A DNA stretch of 64,000 nucleotides from Anaerolineales bacterium (GCA_025057645.1 JANXBJ010000012.1:1-64000); one strand, 5' to 3'; positions 26,481-35,899 are shown, counted from the stretch's first letter. Numbers and translations are program-made. The notes: generated by a model not told the origin, from the letters alone.

Positions 26481-28415
26481 ATGAAATTGAGGAAAATCTT
26501 TATCCTCTTCCTAGGGATCGCCTGGCTTTCGAGCCTGCCGGTAGAAGCCTTTGCCGCACGCGCTCAAGCTTTAGATGAAGTTCTATGGCTGCCTCTTCAG
26601 CAATTCGGGTATCCCGCCACTATCCGTATCAGCGGGCAAATCGGTGAACGCTACCTTTACCTGCCGATTCCGGCAGGGATGCAACCGGAAGAGCTCAAAT
26701 TCACCCTGCGCCATTCTGCGGATGTCGAAAGCGGTTTTCTGGAACTTTACAATCGCGAGCGCGTGCTCCACACAATCGCTCTCGGGTCCGCACCACAGAG
26801 AGTTGAGCTCAGCTTGAGCGATGCCCAAGTTGAAGGCAATCTCTTGGTCTTACGCTTAGTCAGCCGCCTGCGCAGCCAAGATAACATTTGCGAAACAGCC
26901 TATGTCGGTGCTTGGCTCGATCTGGAAGAGGCCGAAATCCAATTATCCGGCATCCCTTCTACCCCGCAGACGGTGGGTGAATTCTTCCCGCCCCTGCTCA
27001 GCGATTTGGTCATCGAGGTTCCGGTCAACCCTTCCCCGGCCCAAGCCGAGGCGGCTTTGCGGTTGATCGCTGCGCTCACGTTAAAATACGCCAATCGGCC
27101 CTTTCAATTCCATCTGGTGAGCGAGCGGGATGAAATCCCTGTCGAGGTGCGAGAAAGCCCTCTAGCGCGGCGGGTTGTGCTGCGCACTCACCCCCAAGGA
27201 GCAATCCGCTTGCAAAGTGATTCCGGCCTACCCACATTGATCCTTCAAGGGGAGGGCGATGCTTTCACAGCTCAGGGCGCCTGGTTGACCAGTGAGCTAA
27301 CTCCCTTAGGAGTTCACCGTCAGATTCAAGTCTTAGAGTGGAAAGACCCTATCGAAGCTAATCGCCACACTGTCACTCTAGCCGAGTTAGGGTATCCCTT
27401 ACAGCAGGTCAGTGGCGTGGGGCGAATCGACATTGCTTTTGCCTTCTCCCAGGCCGACCTAGGCGGACCAGTGCGCAACCTGCGGGCACGCTTGGTGGGC
27501 ACGCACACCCCTGTCGAAGCCCTTGCCAGCGCAACCCTCACCGTGCTCTTCAACGGCGCCCAAGTCTATTCGAGGCTGCTCTCCACCGACACTCAATTCG
27601 ACTTATACCTCGACTTCCCCAATCCCCTTTTGCGCCGCGAGAACACACTAACCTTACGCTTCGATTACACACCGCGCCAAGGTGAATGCCGCATCGGAAT
27701 CAGCCCTTTCACGGCGCAGTTGTGGGAAAATTCTTACCTCCAATTTGACTCGGGCGACGTACTCCCAGCGGGCTTTCTCCGCTTCCCCCAAGGCCTGCTG
27801 CCAGAGTTTGAAGTCACTATTGCTCCCTTGACCCCCCAAAACCTGCGTCGCGCTGCTGAGCTGATCATTGCTCTGCAAAAGGCCTCCAAGAAACCCTTAC
27901 GCTTGAAGTGGTCAGATTGGCAAACCGCACTTTCCTCCTCCAAGAGTTGGTTCGTTATTCAAAGCGACCCTGCTCTGGTTACGGCGCTCAAGCCGCCGCT
28001 TGAGCTCGTCCCCTTCCGCATTGTTGACTTCTCGGGGCGGGAACTGCTGCGCTTTGAGGGCCAAATCCCCTTTGCCGCCCTGCAAGCCTTTGAACATAAC
28101 CGACGCCAAGTCCTCTTGCTCTCTGCCAGCGGGGATGCGGCCTTAATGGATCGGCTTCTGCTCAGCCTAAAACAGAGTCCGAATAGTTGGTATGATTTAG
28201 CCGGCGACGTCTACCTGATCGGCGAAGGGATGGCGCAAGGGGTCGGGATGAACGTGCGCGGTGGGGCAGTGCGCGTCGAACCTCTGCAGCCCTCTACGGC
28301 GGTTTGGTTCTACCGCCTGCGTCCTTATCTTTTAGGTCTCAGTTTGCTGGGCATGCTGGCTCTGCTGGTATGGCTCTACCCGAGAGTGGTGCGCAAACAA
28401 CCCTCCGGACTATGA
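26481..28415 (+). CDS. BcsB-like exopolysaccharide synthase co-subunit
   Basis: A 644-residue protein resembling BcsB, the extracytoplasmic partner of cellulose synthase. It has an N-terminal signal peptide (cleavage likely after VEAFA, residue 25), two repeated beta-rich modules of carbohydrate-binding plus flavodoxin-like type (RDEIPVEVRESPLARRVVLRT..., TLTVLFNGAQVYSRLL, NTLTLRFDYTPRQGECRIGISPFTAQLWENSYLQF), and a C-terminal membrane anchor at about 615-635. FNGxxV and NxLxxxF segments are typical of BcsB. It overlaps the GT2 gene by 4 bases (ATGA), supporting a synthase complex. Which polymer is made is not shown. Confidence 0.82.
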   Translation: MKLRKIFILFLGIAWLSSLPVEAFAARAQALDEVLWLPLQQFGYPATIRISGQIGERYLYLPIPAGMQPEELKFTLRHSADVESGFLELYNRERVLHTIALGSAPQRVELSLSDAQVEGNLLVLRLVSRLRSQDNICETAYVGAWLDLEEAEIQLSGIPSTPQTVGEFFPPLLSDLVIEVPVNPSPAQAEAALRLIAALTLKYANRPFQFHLVSERDEIPVEVRESPLARRVVLRTHPQGAIRLQSDSGLPTLILQGEGDAFTAQGAWLTSELTPLGVHRQIQVLEWKDPIEANRHTVTLAELGYPLQQVSGVGRIDIAFAFSQADLGGPVRNLRARLVGTHTPVEALASATLTVLFNGAQVYSRLLSTDTQFDLYLDFPNPLLRRENTLTLRFDYTPRQGECRIGISPFTAQLWENSYLQFDSGDVLPAGFLRFPQGLLPEFEVTIAPLTPQNLRRAAELIIALQKASKKPLRLKWSDWQTALSSSKSWFVIQSDPALVTALKPPLELVPFRIVDFSGRELLRFEGQIPFAALQAFEHNRRQVLLLSASGDAALMDRLLLSLKQSPNSWYDLAGDVYLIGEGMAQGVGMNVRGGAVRVEPLQPSTAVWFYRLRPYLLGLSLLGMLALLVWLYPRVVRKQPSGL

Positions 28416-30307
28416 GCGACACGGCCTCGGTTTCTCCTTCCACACCTAAACTGAGCTCCGCACTTCGCTTGGGAGAAGCGTTAGTGCAGGAGGGCGTGCT
28501 CTCTCCCCAGGAGCTTCAGCGCGCTCTCGAATTGCAATCCCGCACTAGCGAGCGCTTGGGACGCATCCTGACTAGCCTAGGTCTGGTCAAACGTCAGCAG
28601 CTCTATCGGGTGTTGGCTAAACTATGGGGGATGCCCTTTGTCGATCTGTTACAAACGCCCTTGGACTACAAAATAGCCCGACAATTTGACCCCCAGGAGC
28701 TGGTGCGCGAGCGGTTTTTTCCCTTTGCGAGGGGAAGCTCCCACCTACTGGTTGCAACCGCCGAATACCCTTCGCCCGCTCTGCTAGAGCGCTTGCAGGC
28801 CCTTGTTCCCAATCATCGGATCGAATTCTATGTCACGACCGAGTGGGATATCGACTACGCCATCCGCCAGTGCTTTCGCGACCAGATTCTAGACCGGGCC
28901 GCCCATGGTTTATATTACCGCAACCCGGCGGAATGCGCCTTTACCGTCCTGACTTTCGGTCAGTATCTCTTTCTCGTCTTCGTGCTCCTTATCCTGATCT
29001 TCGGGCTATATTTCGCCACCCGACCGACTTTGATTGCGCTGAATTTCTTCATTAACCTGGCTTTTCTGGGGAGCATCCTCTTCAAATTTGCGGTCTCGCT
29101 TGCTGGAGCAAAATACGAACAAATCCAGCCCATCACCGAGGAGGAAGTCGCCTCTCTCAACGAAGAGGAACTGCCCACCTACACTATTCTTGTGCCGGCT
29201 TACCGAGAAGCCAAAGTAATCCCGCTTCTGCTCGACAACCTGCGGCGCTTGGACTATCCGGCTGCCAAACTCGAAATCCTTTTGCTGCTCGAAGAAGACG
29301 ATCAAGAGACCATCCAAGCGGCTTATGCCGCCAAGCCCCCGGAGCAAGTGACGTTCGTTATCATTCCCAAAGGGCAGCCGCAGACCAAACCCAAGGCCTG
29401 CAACGTAGGGTTATTCTTTGCGCGCGGGGAATACCTGGTCATCTACGACGCTGAAGATCGCCCCGAGCCCGATCAACTCAAGAAAGCGGTCATCGCTTTC
29501 CGCAAAGGACCACCCAATTTGGTTTGCGTCCAAGCCGCACTCAACTACTTCAACCACGATGAGAATTTCCTAACGCGCATGTTTACCTTGGAATATTCCT
29601 ACTGGTTCGACTACATGTTGCCCGGCCTAGATCGGTGGCGTTTGCCCATCCCCCTGGGCGGCACCAGCAATCATTTCCGCACCAGCGTGCTACGCCAACT
29701 GGGCGGCTGGGATCCATATAACGTAACCGAAGACGCAGACTTGGGAATCCGTGCCGCTGCCAACGGCTACAGGGTTGGTGTGATCAACTCCACTACTTAC
29801 GAAGAGGCCAACAGCCAGTTGTGGAATTGGATTCGCCAGCGCTCGCGTTGGATCAAGGGCTACATCCAGACCGTCCTAGTTCACAGCCGCAACCCGCTTG
29901 CCCTGCTGAAACGTGCTGGGTTGCGTAACATGCTCGGCTTTCTAATGCTCATCGGCGGCACTCCGCTTACCTTTTTGACCGCCCCGGTCCTTTGGATCTT
30001 TTATCTGCTGTTCCTGCTTACTGGGACGCGCGCCCTGGATTTCCTTTTCCCACCGCTCACGCTTTACATCAGCCTGTTCAATCTGCTCTTCGGCAATGGG
30101 CTGATGATCTACCTCAACATGCTGGCGGTCTTTAAGCGGCGTTACTACCATCTCCTGATCTACACTTTCCTAAACCCGATCTATTGGATTTTACACTCCA
30201 TTGCAGCATATAAAGCGTCTTGGCAACTACTGACCCGGCCGTTTTACTGGGAGAAGACCATCCATGGCCTCAGTCGAGAGCTCTGGCGTTCTCCTCAGAC
30301 CACCTAA
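28412..30307 (+). CDS. GT2 polysaccharide synthase with N-terminal MshEN domain
   Basis: A 631-residue membrane glycosyltransferase. Residues 19-71 hold two tandem MshEN half-motifs (RLGEALVQEGVLSPQELQRAL, then RLGRILTSLGLVKRQQLYRVL); MshEN domains are an established c-di-GMP receptor. Two helices follow (about 175-230), then the GT2 domain with TILVPAYREAKVI (about 259), DAED (about 345), TEDADLG (about 439) and QRSRWIKG (about 475), the processive-synthase set. Several C-terminal helices end the protein. No PilZ domain is present. The pairing with BcsB suggests a c-di-GMP-controlled exopolysaccharide secretion machine. Confidence 0.88.
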   Translation: MSDTASVSPSTPKLSSALRLGEALVQEGVLSPQELQRALELQSRTSERLGRILTSLGLVKRQQLYRVLAKLWGMPFVDLLQTPLDYKIARQFDPQELVRERFFPFARGSSHLLVATAEYPSPALLERLQALVPNHRIEFYVTTEWDIDYAIRQCFRDQILDRAAHGLYYRNPAECAFTVLTFGQYLFLVFVLLILIFGLYFATRPTLIALNFFINLAFLGSILFKFAVSLAGAKYEQIQPITEEEVASLNEEELPTYTILVPAYREAKVIPLLLDNLRRLDYPAAKLEILLLLEEDDQETIQAAYAAKPPEQVTFVIIPKGQPQTKPKACNVGLFFARGEYLVIYDAEDRPEPDQLKKAVIAFRKGPPNLVCVQAALNYFNHDENFLTRMFTLEYSYWFDYMLPGLDRWRLPIPLGGTSNHFRTSVLRQLGGWDPYNVTEDADLGIRAAANGYRVGVINSTTYEEANSQLWNWIRQRSRWIKGYIQTVLVHSRNPLALLKRAGLRNMLGFLMLIGGTPLTFLTAPVLWIFYLLFLLTGTRALDFLFPPLTLYISLFNLLFGNGLMIYLNMLAVFKRRYYHLLIYTFLNPIYWILHSIAAYKASWQLLTRPFYWEKTIHGLSRELWRSPQTT

Positions 30308-31799
30308 AATAAGCGATCAAGCGGCGCTCCGGAGAGAGCGGGATGTGAGCCTCTGGCAACATCTGTTTTTCAGTTTGCTTTTATCCCTGCCCTTTATCGG
30401 CTTCAGCCTGATTGCCTCTCAAGCCGGCTTTCTGAGTAATCAACACGCTCATCTGGTCGCCAAGGTGTTGCAGGCGATAGAATACCGCCGCCTAGAGTTA
30501 ATCGGCTTTACCTATCCTCCGCTACCCTTTTTACTCACGGCATTGTGGGCACGCCCCTTGATGCCCTCGCTTATTGCTTCGCTGGCCGCCGGCGCAACGG
30601 CCTGGTTGCTCCTCCGGCATCTGCTGCGGACCTCCCTCTCCCCCTTAACCGTAGTACTGGTGCTTTGCGCCCTAGCGTTCACCCCAGCCACTTTGTATAT
30701 CGCCACCCAATCCCTAACCGAGATGGCAACGCTCCTTCTCTTTCTGCTAGCGTGGCTTGCTTTTCTGCGTTTCACCCGTTACGGAGAAACCCTGAGCGGC
30801 TTCGTCTCCGGCTTGATTTTGGGCTTTGCTTTTTTCTTTAATGCCTATGCCCTGTTCTTCAGTGTCGCCTACGCTTTGGGCTCTCCGCTGTTCTACGCAT
30901 GGCGCCGTCTCTCACCGAGAGAGAGAAAATGGCAAGCAGACTTAACGTTGGTCATCGTGATCGGATTCCCCAGCCTTTTGGCATTTCTGTCGTGGGCCTA
31001 CCTAAACTGGGTTTTCACGGGGGATGCGTGGCTCTTCCTAACCGACCCCACGGCCCCCTTGTACACGTTTTTCAGCCCCACGGAGACGACCTCTCTGGAC
31101 CTTTTCTCCACACTAGCCTATTCTCTGCAAGAGGTCACTCGTGCTCCGCTCTACCTGGCCGGCGCTGTGCTGGTCGCCGTGCACATGCCGAAACGCCTCG
31201 TGGCTTACTTCGTTTCCTTCGGAGTGATTGCAGTGGTGCGGATGCTTGGCTGGAACTACACCGAGGCTATGGCCATTGCAACCTACTCGGTAGTGGCGGG
31301 AGCCGGTATCCCTGTGCGCACCAGTCGCGCTTGGGATAAACCGCTTCTGCTGGTGGCGATTCTTCACTTTCTCCTCAATCTCAACTCTCCTTACCAAAGC
31401 AATGAACTCAGGGTCTGGGAGCAGGTCATCCTAAAGCAACAAGTGCAAACCCAGGATGCCCTCGAGACCGAAATTGCCCAATGGCTATGTAAACAGCCGC
31501 CGCAATCCATCCTAGCTGATGACCGGGCGGTTTATCGCCTTGTGGCGCGCTGCGGCGACTCAAGGCCCTTTCTACTCCCCGCCGAAGGGGAATTCCTAAT
31601 GGCTTTGCACGCACCCGCCCAATTTGTCAATTACGTTCTCGTGCAGCGCCAAGGTGCTCCTGCTCTCGATCAAGTCAGTCAGCGTTATGCCACTGCACCT
31701 CCGCCGGGCTTTCGGGTCGGGGCAAATTGGGATAGTTGGACGCTTTACCGGCGCATAGACGCAGAAGCCCAATTAAGCGGGTCTGGCACCCTCCGTTAG
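30264..31799 (+). CDS. Polytopic membrane protein of the exopolysaccharide operon
   Basis: A 511-residue protein with about ten hydrophobic segments from residue 30 to 375 and a soluble C-terminal domain of about 130 residues. The topology recalls GT-C/GT39-like membrane glycosyltransferases, and an early acidic motif may be EYRRLELIGFTYPPLPF, but no catalytic signature is certain. It overlaps the synthase gene by 44 bases. A GTG at 30345 with GGAG ten bases upstream would give a shorter start at VSLWQHL without the hydrophilic N-terminus and may be the true one. The function is unknown; by position it acts in export or modification of the same polymer. Confidence 0.7.
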   Translation: MASVESSGVLLRPPKISDQAALRRERDVSLWQHLFFSLLLSLPFIGFSLIASQAGFLSNQHAHLVAKVLQAIEYRRLELIGFTYPPLPFLLTALWARPLMPSLIASLAAGATAWLLLRHLLRTSLSPLTVVLVLCALAFTPATLYIATQSLTEMATLLLFLLAWLAFLRFTRYGETLSGFVSGLILGFAFFFNAYALFFSVAYALGSPLFYAWRRLSPRERKWQADLTLVIVIGFPSLLAFLSWAYLNWVFTGDAWLFLTDPTAPLYTFFSPTETTSLDLFSTLAYSLQEVTRAPLYLAGAVLVAVHMPKRLVAYFVSFGVIAVVRMLGWNYTEAMAIATYSVVAGAGIPVRTSRAWDKPLLLVAILHFLLNLNSPYQSNELRVWEQVILKQQVQTQDALETEIAQWLCKQPPQSILADDRAVYRLVARCGDSRPFLLPAEGEFLMALHAPAQFVNYVLVQRQGAPALDQVSQRYATAPPPGFRVGANWDSWTLYRRIDAEAQLSGSGTLR

Positions 31800-31932
31800 G
31801 GCCGTTCATCAGGTAACCCGGACGCTCTTCCGCAAGCCAAGTGAAGGGATTCGGCGCATTCTCGGATGCCCTACCCGGATTCTAGAAATCCAAGCAGGCT
31901 CTCATTCCCCATAAGATGGGAGCAATCGCCGT

Positions 31933-31938
31933 TATAAT
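31933..31938 (+). promoter_or_regulatory. -10 box upstream of the URO-D family gene
   Basis: A perfect TATAAT lies 38 bases before the ATG at 31976. No good -35 is seen at 16-18 bases upstream. The AGGAGAGG at 31959-31966 serves as ribosome-binding site. Confidence 0.4.
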
Positions 31939-31975
31939 AGGAGGGGCAATCTTGCTGTAGGAGAGGTGATTGGAA

Positions 31976-33139
31976 ATGGCTCTAACTCCCCGTGAACGCG
32001 TCCTCGCTGCGATCAACCATGAAGAACCTGACCGTGTTCCTATCGTGATTGGGGTCAGCAATGCCACTGGCATTAAGATGCCTGCATACCGACGCTTGAA
32101 GAAACTGCTGGGGTATGAAGCGGAAGATCGCTATATCTATGATTGGCCCGAATTAGGGACTGCGCTCGTAGATGAACCGATCCTAGAGCGCTTGCGTTCT
32201 GACGTGCGCGGGGTGCTCGATCGTTTTCCCGACTTCGTCTACGAGCGGAACCGTAATCGACCACCGCACACCCCCTTTATTGACGATTGGGGCAGCGGTC
32301 AAGTGGAAATCGAGCCTGAAGTGTGGTTCCCGGGCGTTCATCCCTTGGCAGAGGCAACCACCATTGAGGAAATCGAGAACTATCCTTGGCCGAATATGGA
32401 TGACCCTAGCCGCGTTGCCCACGTCCGCGAACAAGCACGACGTCTGAGAGAAGAGAACCGCTACGCCGTTATGGGAATACCTTGGCTTCTATTCCCCTTT
32501 GAGCGTGCCCACGCCATGCAAGGGTTAGATAAGTTCCTCTACAATATGGTGAAAAATCGAGACTTCGCTAAAGCGCTCTTGGAGAAAATCACCGGTTTGT
32601 GTAAACAACTGATGGGACATTTTCTGGAGGAAGCCGGAGAAAACCTCGATATCATCAAGATCGGCGATGACCTCGGCACCCAACAAAGTTTGATGATCTC
32701 CCCCAAAATGTACCGCGAAATGCTCAAGCCCTTCCACGCCGACTTTATTTCGTTCATCAAGAGCCGCACCAAAGCCAAGGTCTTCTTCCACACTGACGGC
32801 GATGTGTTTGACCTGATCGACGACTTCATCGAGATCGGAGTGGATATCCTCAACCCAATCCAAACCTCAGCAGGCAAGATGGCAAACCTAGCAGAGCTGA
32901 AGAAACGCTACGGCAAAAACCTTGTCTTTTGCGGCGCTATCGACACCCATCGCATCCTGCCCCATGGAACGCCAGAAGAAGTGCGCCAGGAGGTCAAGCG
33001 CGTGATCGAGATCCTCGCCCCGGGCGGCGGCTATATGGTTGCCTCTGTCCACACCATCATGAACGATGTGCCTCCGGAAAACATCCTCGCCATGGTGGAC
33101 GCAGTCGAGGAGTTCGGGTATTACCCAATCAAGACCTAG
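31976..33139 (+). CDS. Uroporphyrinogen decarboxylase (URO-D) family protein
   Basis: A 387-residue TIM-barrel protein of the URO-D/MtaA/CmuA superfamily. The N-terminus TPRERVLAAINHEEPDRVPI is typical, as are FHTDGDVFDLIDDFIEIGVDILNPIQTSAG and CGAIDTHRILPHGTPEEV near the C-terminus. Members include haem-pathway decarboxylases and corrinoid methyltransferases. The lack of other haem or corrinoid genes here, and divergence from HemE, favour a methyltransferase-like or unknown role. ATG 31976 lies nine bases after AGGAGAGG; a TTG at 31970 is the alternative. The gene appears monocistronic. Confidence 0.8.
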   Translation: MALTPRERVLAAINHEEPDRVPIVIGVSNATGIKMPAYRRLKKLLGYEAEDRYIYDWPELGTALVDEPILERLRSDVRGVLDRFPDFVYERNRNRPPHTPFIDDWGSGQVEIEPEVWFPGVHPLAEATTIEEIENYPWPNMDDPSRVAHVREQARRLREENRYAVMGIPWLLFPFERAHAMQGLDKFLYNMVKNRDFAKALLEKITGLCKQLMGHFLEEAGENLDIIKIGDDLGTQQSLMISPKMYREMLKPFHADFISFIKSRTKAKVFFHTDGDVFDLIDDFIEIGVDILNPIQTSAGKMANLAELKKRYGKNLVFCGAIDTHRILPHGTPEEVRQEVKRVIEILAPGGGYMVASVHTIMNDVPPENILAMVDAVEEFGYYPIKT

Positions 33140-33336
33140 CTAAGACACCCAGGACTGCCCTGTCCACCCAAGGAGCAAAAATCTGGCGCAGAGAGAGCGG
33201 CTTAGATATACCCGTCTCGATCGAAGTTTCGATTACCCGATCTTGAGACCGAAAAATCGGCAGGGACGCCTTTACGAAATTGGACAAATATTGTAGACTT
33301 ATCCTGCCAAGATGATTAGGGAAAGCGGGAGGTGAA

Positions 33337-33534
33337 ATGGAGACGGTAAAGATTGTATTACGCGATCAGGAATATGAGGTTAAGGGCGGAATGACCCTCC
33401 GGGATGCGCTAAACCAGCTGGGGATCAACCGTGAAAGCGTGCTCGCCACCCGGCAGGGTGAGTTGATCACTGATGACGAAATCTTGCGTCCGGGGGAAAC
33501 GATCCGCCTAGTGGCCGTGATCTCGGGTGGATAG
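33337..33534 (+). CDS. ttuB: ThiS/MoaD-type sulfur carrier (TtuB-like)
   Basis: A 65-residue beta-grasp protein ending in the diglycine VISGG needed for thiocarboxylate formation. The body (VKIVLRDQEYEVKGGMTLRDALNQLGINRESVLATRQGELITDDEILRPGETIRLV) fits ThiS/MoaD/TtuB. The next gene, 16 bases on, is TtuA-like, so a role as sulfur donor for tRNA 2-thiolation is likely. GGGAGG precedes the ATG. No thi or moa genes are nearby. The symbol rests on context. Confidence 0.75.
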   Translation: METVKIVLRDQEYEVKGGMTLRDALNQLGINRESVLATRQGELITDDEILRPGETIRLVAVISGG

Positions 33535-33550
33535 AAGAGGCATCAGCGGA

Positions 33551-34513
33551 ATGAAGTGCCGGAAGTGTCCTCAAAAGGCGGTGATCAACATGCGCCAACA
33601 CAAACTGGCGCTTTGCGCAGTCCACTTTCCCCAGTGGATGGTGGAACAAACCCAACGTTTCATCCAGAAATACCGCATGTTCACCCCCGAAGAGCGGGTG
33701 TTAGTGGCTGTATCGGGGGGAAAGGACTCGCTCTCGCTGTGGGACATCCTGTGGCAGCTTGGCTACCAAGTCGATGGCGTCTATATTTCCTTGGGAATCG
33801 ATGGCGGGTTCGGATATTCCCAAAAATCCCAAGCGCTTTGCGAAAAGTTCGCTGCGCAACGGGGACTGAAGTTGATTGTAGTCAGCGCTTCGGACCAAGT
33901 CGGGTTGACAATTCCCGAGTTGGCTGCGGTCACCCAGCGGGGCAAAGACAAACCTTGCTCGGTGTGCGGTCTAACCAAGCGCCACATCCTCGACCGAGTG
34001 GCTCTGGAAGGAAAGTACGATGCGCTTGCGACCGGGCATAACTTGGATGACGAGGTAGCCGTTCTGTTTGGCAACACCTTGAACTGGAATGTCGGCTATC
34101 TCTCCCGTCAGAGCCCTGTCTTGCCCGCTCGTCATCCTGGCTTAGTGCGCAAGGTCAAACCGCTCTGCCGTTTTTATGAGCGCGAGATGGCTGCTTACGC
34201 TCTGGTGCGGGGCATTGAATACATCTACGAGGAGTGTCCCCACGCCGAGGGGTCAACCACGATCTACTACAAGACTCTGCTGAATCAACTCGAAGCTGAC
34301 CGTCCGGGCGCCAAGCTTAGTTTCTATCTCGCCTTCCTTCGGGCCAAGGAAAAGGGACTATTCGCTCAATTCTTCCCGGAAGAAGAGGGTCTAGGAGCCG
34401 GGGGCGAGGTCCTCCATACCTGCCCCAATTGTGGAGGACCAACCACCCTAGAAGGTCTGTGCGCGTTTTGCCGCATGGTGGACAAGGTACACGAAATGGG
34501 AAAACAAACCTAG
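33551..34513 (+). CDS. ttuA: TtuA/Ncs6-family tRNA 2-thiolation enzyme
   Basis: A 320-residue adenylating thiolase. An N-terminal zinc ribbon (MKCRKCPQKAV...CAVHF) precedes the PP-loop ATPase motif VAVSGGKDSLSLWDIL near residue 55. The cluster cysteines lie in PCSVCGLTKRH and near EECPHAEGS. A second zinc ribbon (CPNCGGPTTLEGLCAFC) ends the protein. TtuA of Thermus thiolates T54 of tRNA, stabilising it at high temperature. Its length matches. Start 33551 is preferred over a GTG at 33527 that overlaps ttuB. The stop codon lies in a terminator stem. Confidence 0.88.
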   Translation: MKCRKCPQKAVINMRQHKLALCAVHFPQWMVEQTQRFIQKYRMFTPEERVLVAVSGGKDSLSLWDILWQLGYQVDGVYISLGIDGGFGYSQKSQALCEKFAAQRGLKLIVVSASDQVGLTIPELAAVTQRGKDKPCSVCGLTKRHILDRVALEGKYDALATGHNLDDEVAVLFGNTLNWNVGYLSRQSPVLPARHPGLVRKVKPLCRFYEREMAAYALVRGIEYIYEECPHAEGSTTIYYKTLLNQLEADRPGAKLSFYLAFLRAKEKGLFAQFFPEEEGLGAGGEVLHTCPNCGGPTTLEGLCAFCRMVDKVHEMGKQT

Positions 34514-34536
34514 GTCGGAGTTCCTCCGACCTAGGT
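34508..34536. terminator. Bidirectional hairpin between ttuA and glnA
   Basis: A perfect 13-bp stem ACCTAGGTCGGAG / CTCCGACCTAGGT (34508-34520 and 34524-34536) has a TTC loop. It is followed by CTTT on the plus strand and by TTTGTTTT on the minus strand, so it best fits glnA termination and can serve both genes. Confidence 0.75.
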
Positions 34537-34561
34537 CTTTCCGAACCCTGAAAACTTTGGG

Positions 34562-35899
34562 CTAGGCTATCTCTAGGTAGCGTTCAAGCTCCCAGTCTGT
34601 CACCTTCATGCGCGACTCTTCGACTTCCGCCCACTTTGCGCGTGTAAAGGCTTCATAAGTTGTCGGCCCGAGCGCTTCCTTTAACACCTCGTCTTTTTCT
34701 AACTCTCGCAGGGCTTCCGCAAGCGAGCCAGGCAATTCGGTGATGTTCATTTGGGCACGCTCTTCGGGAGTCAGGTGATATACATTAACGTTGTTCATGG
34801 GTTCTGGGCAAGGAAGCTTTCGGTCGATCCCGTCCAAGGCTGCCGCTAACATCACCGTGAACGCCAGATAGGGATTGCAAGAGGGGTCCGGACAACGCAG
34901 CTCGGCGCGCATCGACTTTTCACGTCCCTTAGTGAATTGCGGAATCCGGATCAGGGCCGAGCGGTTGATCTGCGCCCATACAATGTAGACCGGTGCCTCA
35001 TAGCCCGGCACCAAGCGCTTATACGAATTAACGGTTGGGGCTACCACAGCAGAAAGCGCTCGAGCGTGATGCAACTGACCGGCGATAAAGCCCTTCCCAA
35101 TCTCGGAAAGTCGATTGGGGTCGTTGGGGTCAAAGAAGAGATTTCTCCCCTCCTTATCGAACAGCGATTGGTGACAGTGCATCCCCGAGCCATTGATCCC
35201 GAAGATCGGTTTGGGCATAAAGGAAGCGATTAGGCCATGCTGTGCCGCAATCGCTTTCACGGTATACTTGAGGGTCAATACATTATCGGCCGTTCGCAAG
35301 GCATCGGCATACTGGAAGTCAATCTCATGCTGCCCTAGGGCGACCTCATGGTGACCCATTTCCACTTCTAGGCCCATGCTCGCCAGCGCTTCCATTAGCT
35401 CTGTGCGCACACGCACCGCCTCATCATTGGCAGAAAAATCAAAATATCCTCCTACGTCATGGGGCACAGGGTGAATCTGGCCCGGCCCGTTGCGCCGGAA
35501 AAGGAAGAACTCCGGCTCTGGGCCTACATTATATACCCAGCCGCGCTCGTCTAACTTGGCCAGCATGGTCTTGAGCGTACCACGCGGGTCACCCTCGAAG
35601 GGTTCGCCGGAAGGAGTGTAAACATCGCAGAAAACACGCGCTCGCCGCAGTTCGAGGGGTGTCCAAGGAAGTACAGCATACGTTGAGGGGTCGATCACCA
35701 GACGCATATCGCTTTCCTGGATGCGAGCAAACCCCTCGATCGAGGAACCATCAAACCAGACGCCTTCCTCCAGCGCTTGGGGCAGGCGATTCACCGGAAT
35801 GTCCACCGACTTGACTGCCCCGGTGACATCCGTAAATTGGAGCGAGATAAACTTAACGTGATCAGCTTGGACGGTTTTGAGCATTTCCTCGGGCTTCAT
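34562..35899 (-). CDS. glnA: Glutamine synthetase, type I
   Basis: A 445-residue enzyme that makes glutamine from glutamate, ammonia and ATP. Seen are VWFDGSSIEGFARIQESDM, GPEPEFFLF (metal ligands), MGHHEVALGQHEIDF, NGSGMHCHQSLF, and the late VNVYHLTPEERAQM. The size and the arginine in GFARIQESD fit the GSI-alpha group, and the NLYDLP-type adenylylation tyrosine motif is absent, so control by adenylylation is not expected. It overlaps fmdB by 4 bases and probably shares its promoter. Confidence 0.95.
   Translation of the reverse strand: MKPEEMLKTVQADHVKFISLQFTDVTGAVKSVDIPVNRLPQALEEGVWFDGSSIEGFARIQESDMRLVIDPSTYAVLPWTPLELRRARVFCDVYTPSGEPFEGDPRGTLKTMLAKLDERGWVYNVGPEPEFFLFRRNGPGQIHPVPHDVGGYFDFSANDEAVRVRTELMEALASMGLEVEMGHHEVALGQHEIDFQYADALRTADNVLTLKYTVKAIAAQHGLIASFMPKPIFGINGSGMHCHQSLFDKEGRNLFFDPNDPNRLSEIGKGFIAGQLHHARALSAVVAPTVNSYKRLVPGYEAPVYIVWAQINRSALIRIPQFTKGREKSMRAELRCPDPSCNPYLAFTVMLAAALDGIDRKLPCPEPMNNVNVYHLTPEERAQMNITELPGSLAEALRELEKDEVLKEALGPTTYEAFTRAKWAEVEESRMKVTDWELERYLEIA

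Noticed and set aside
33214..33249. Hairpin after the URO-D gene (GTCTCGATCG... / CGATC..GAGAC) as terminator
   Set aside because: The stem is interrupted and has no U-tract; evidence is too weak for a feature.
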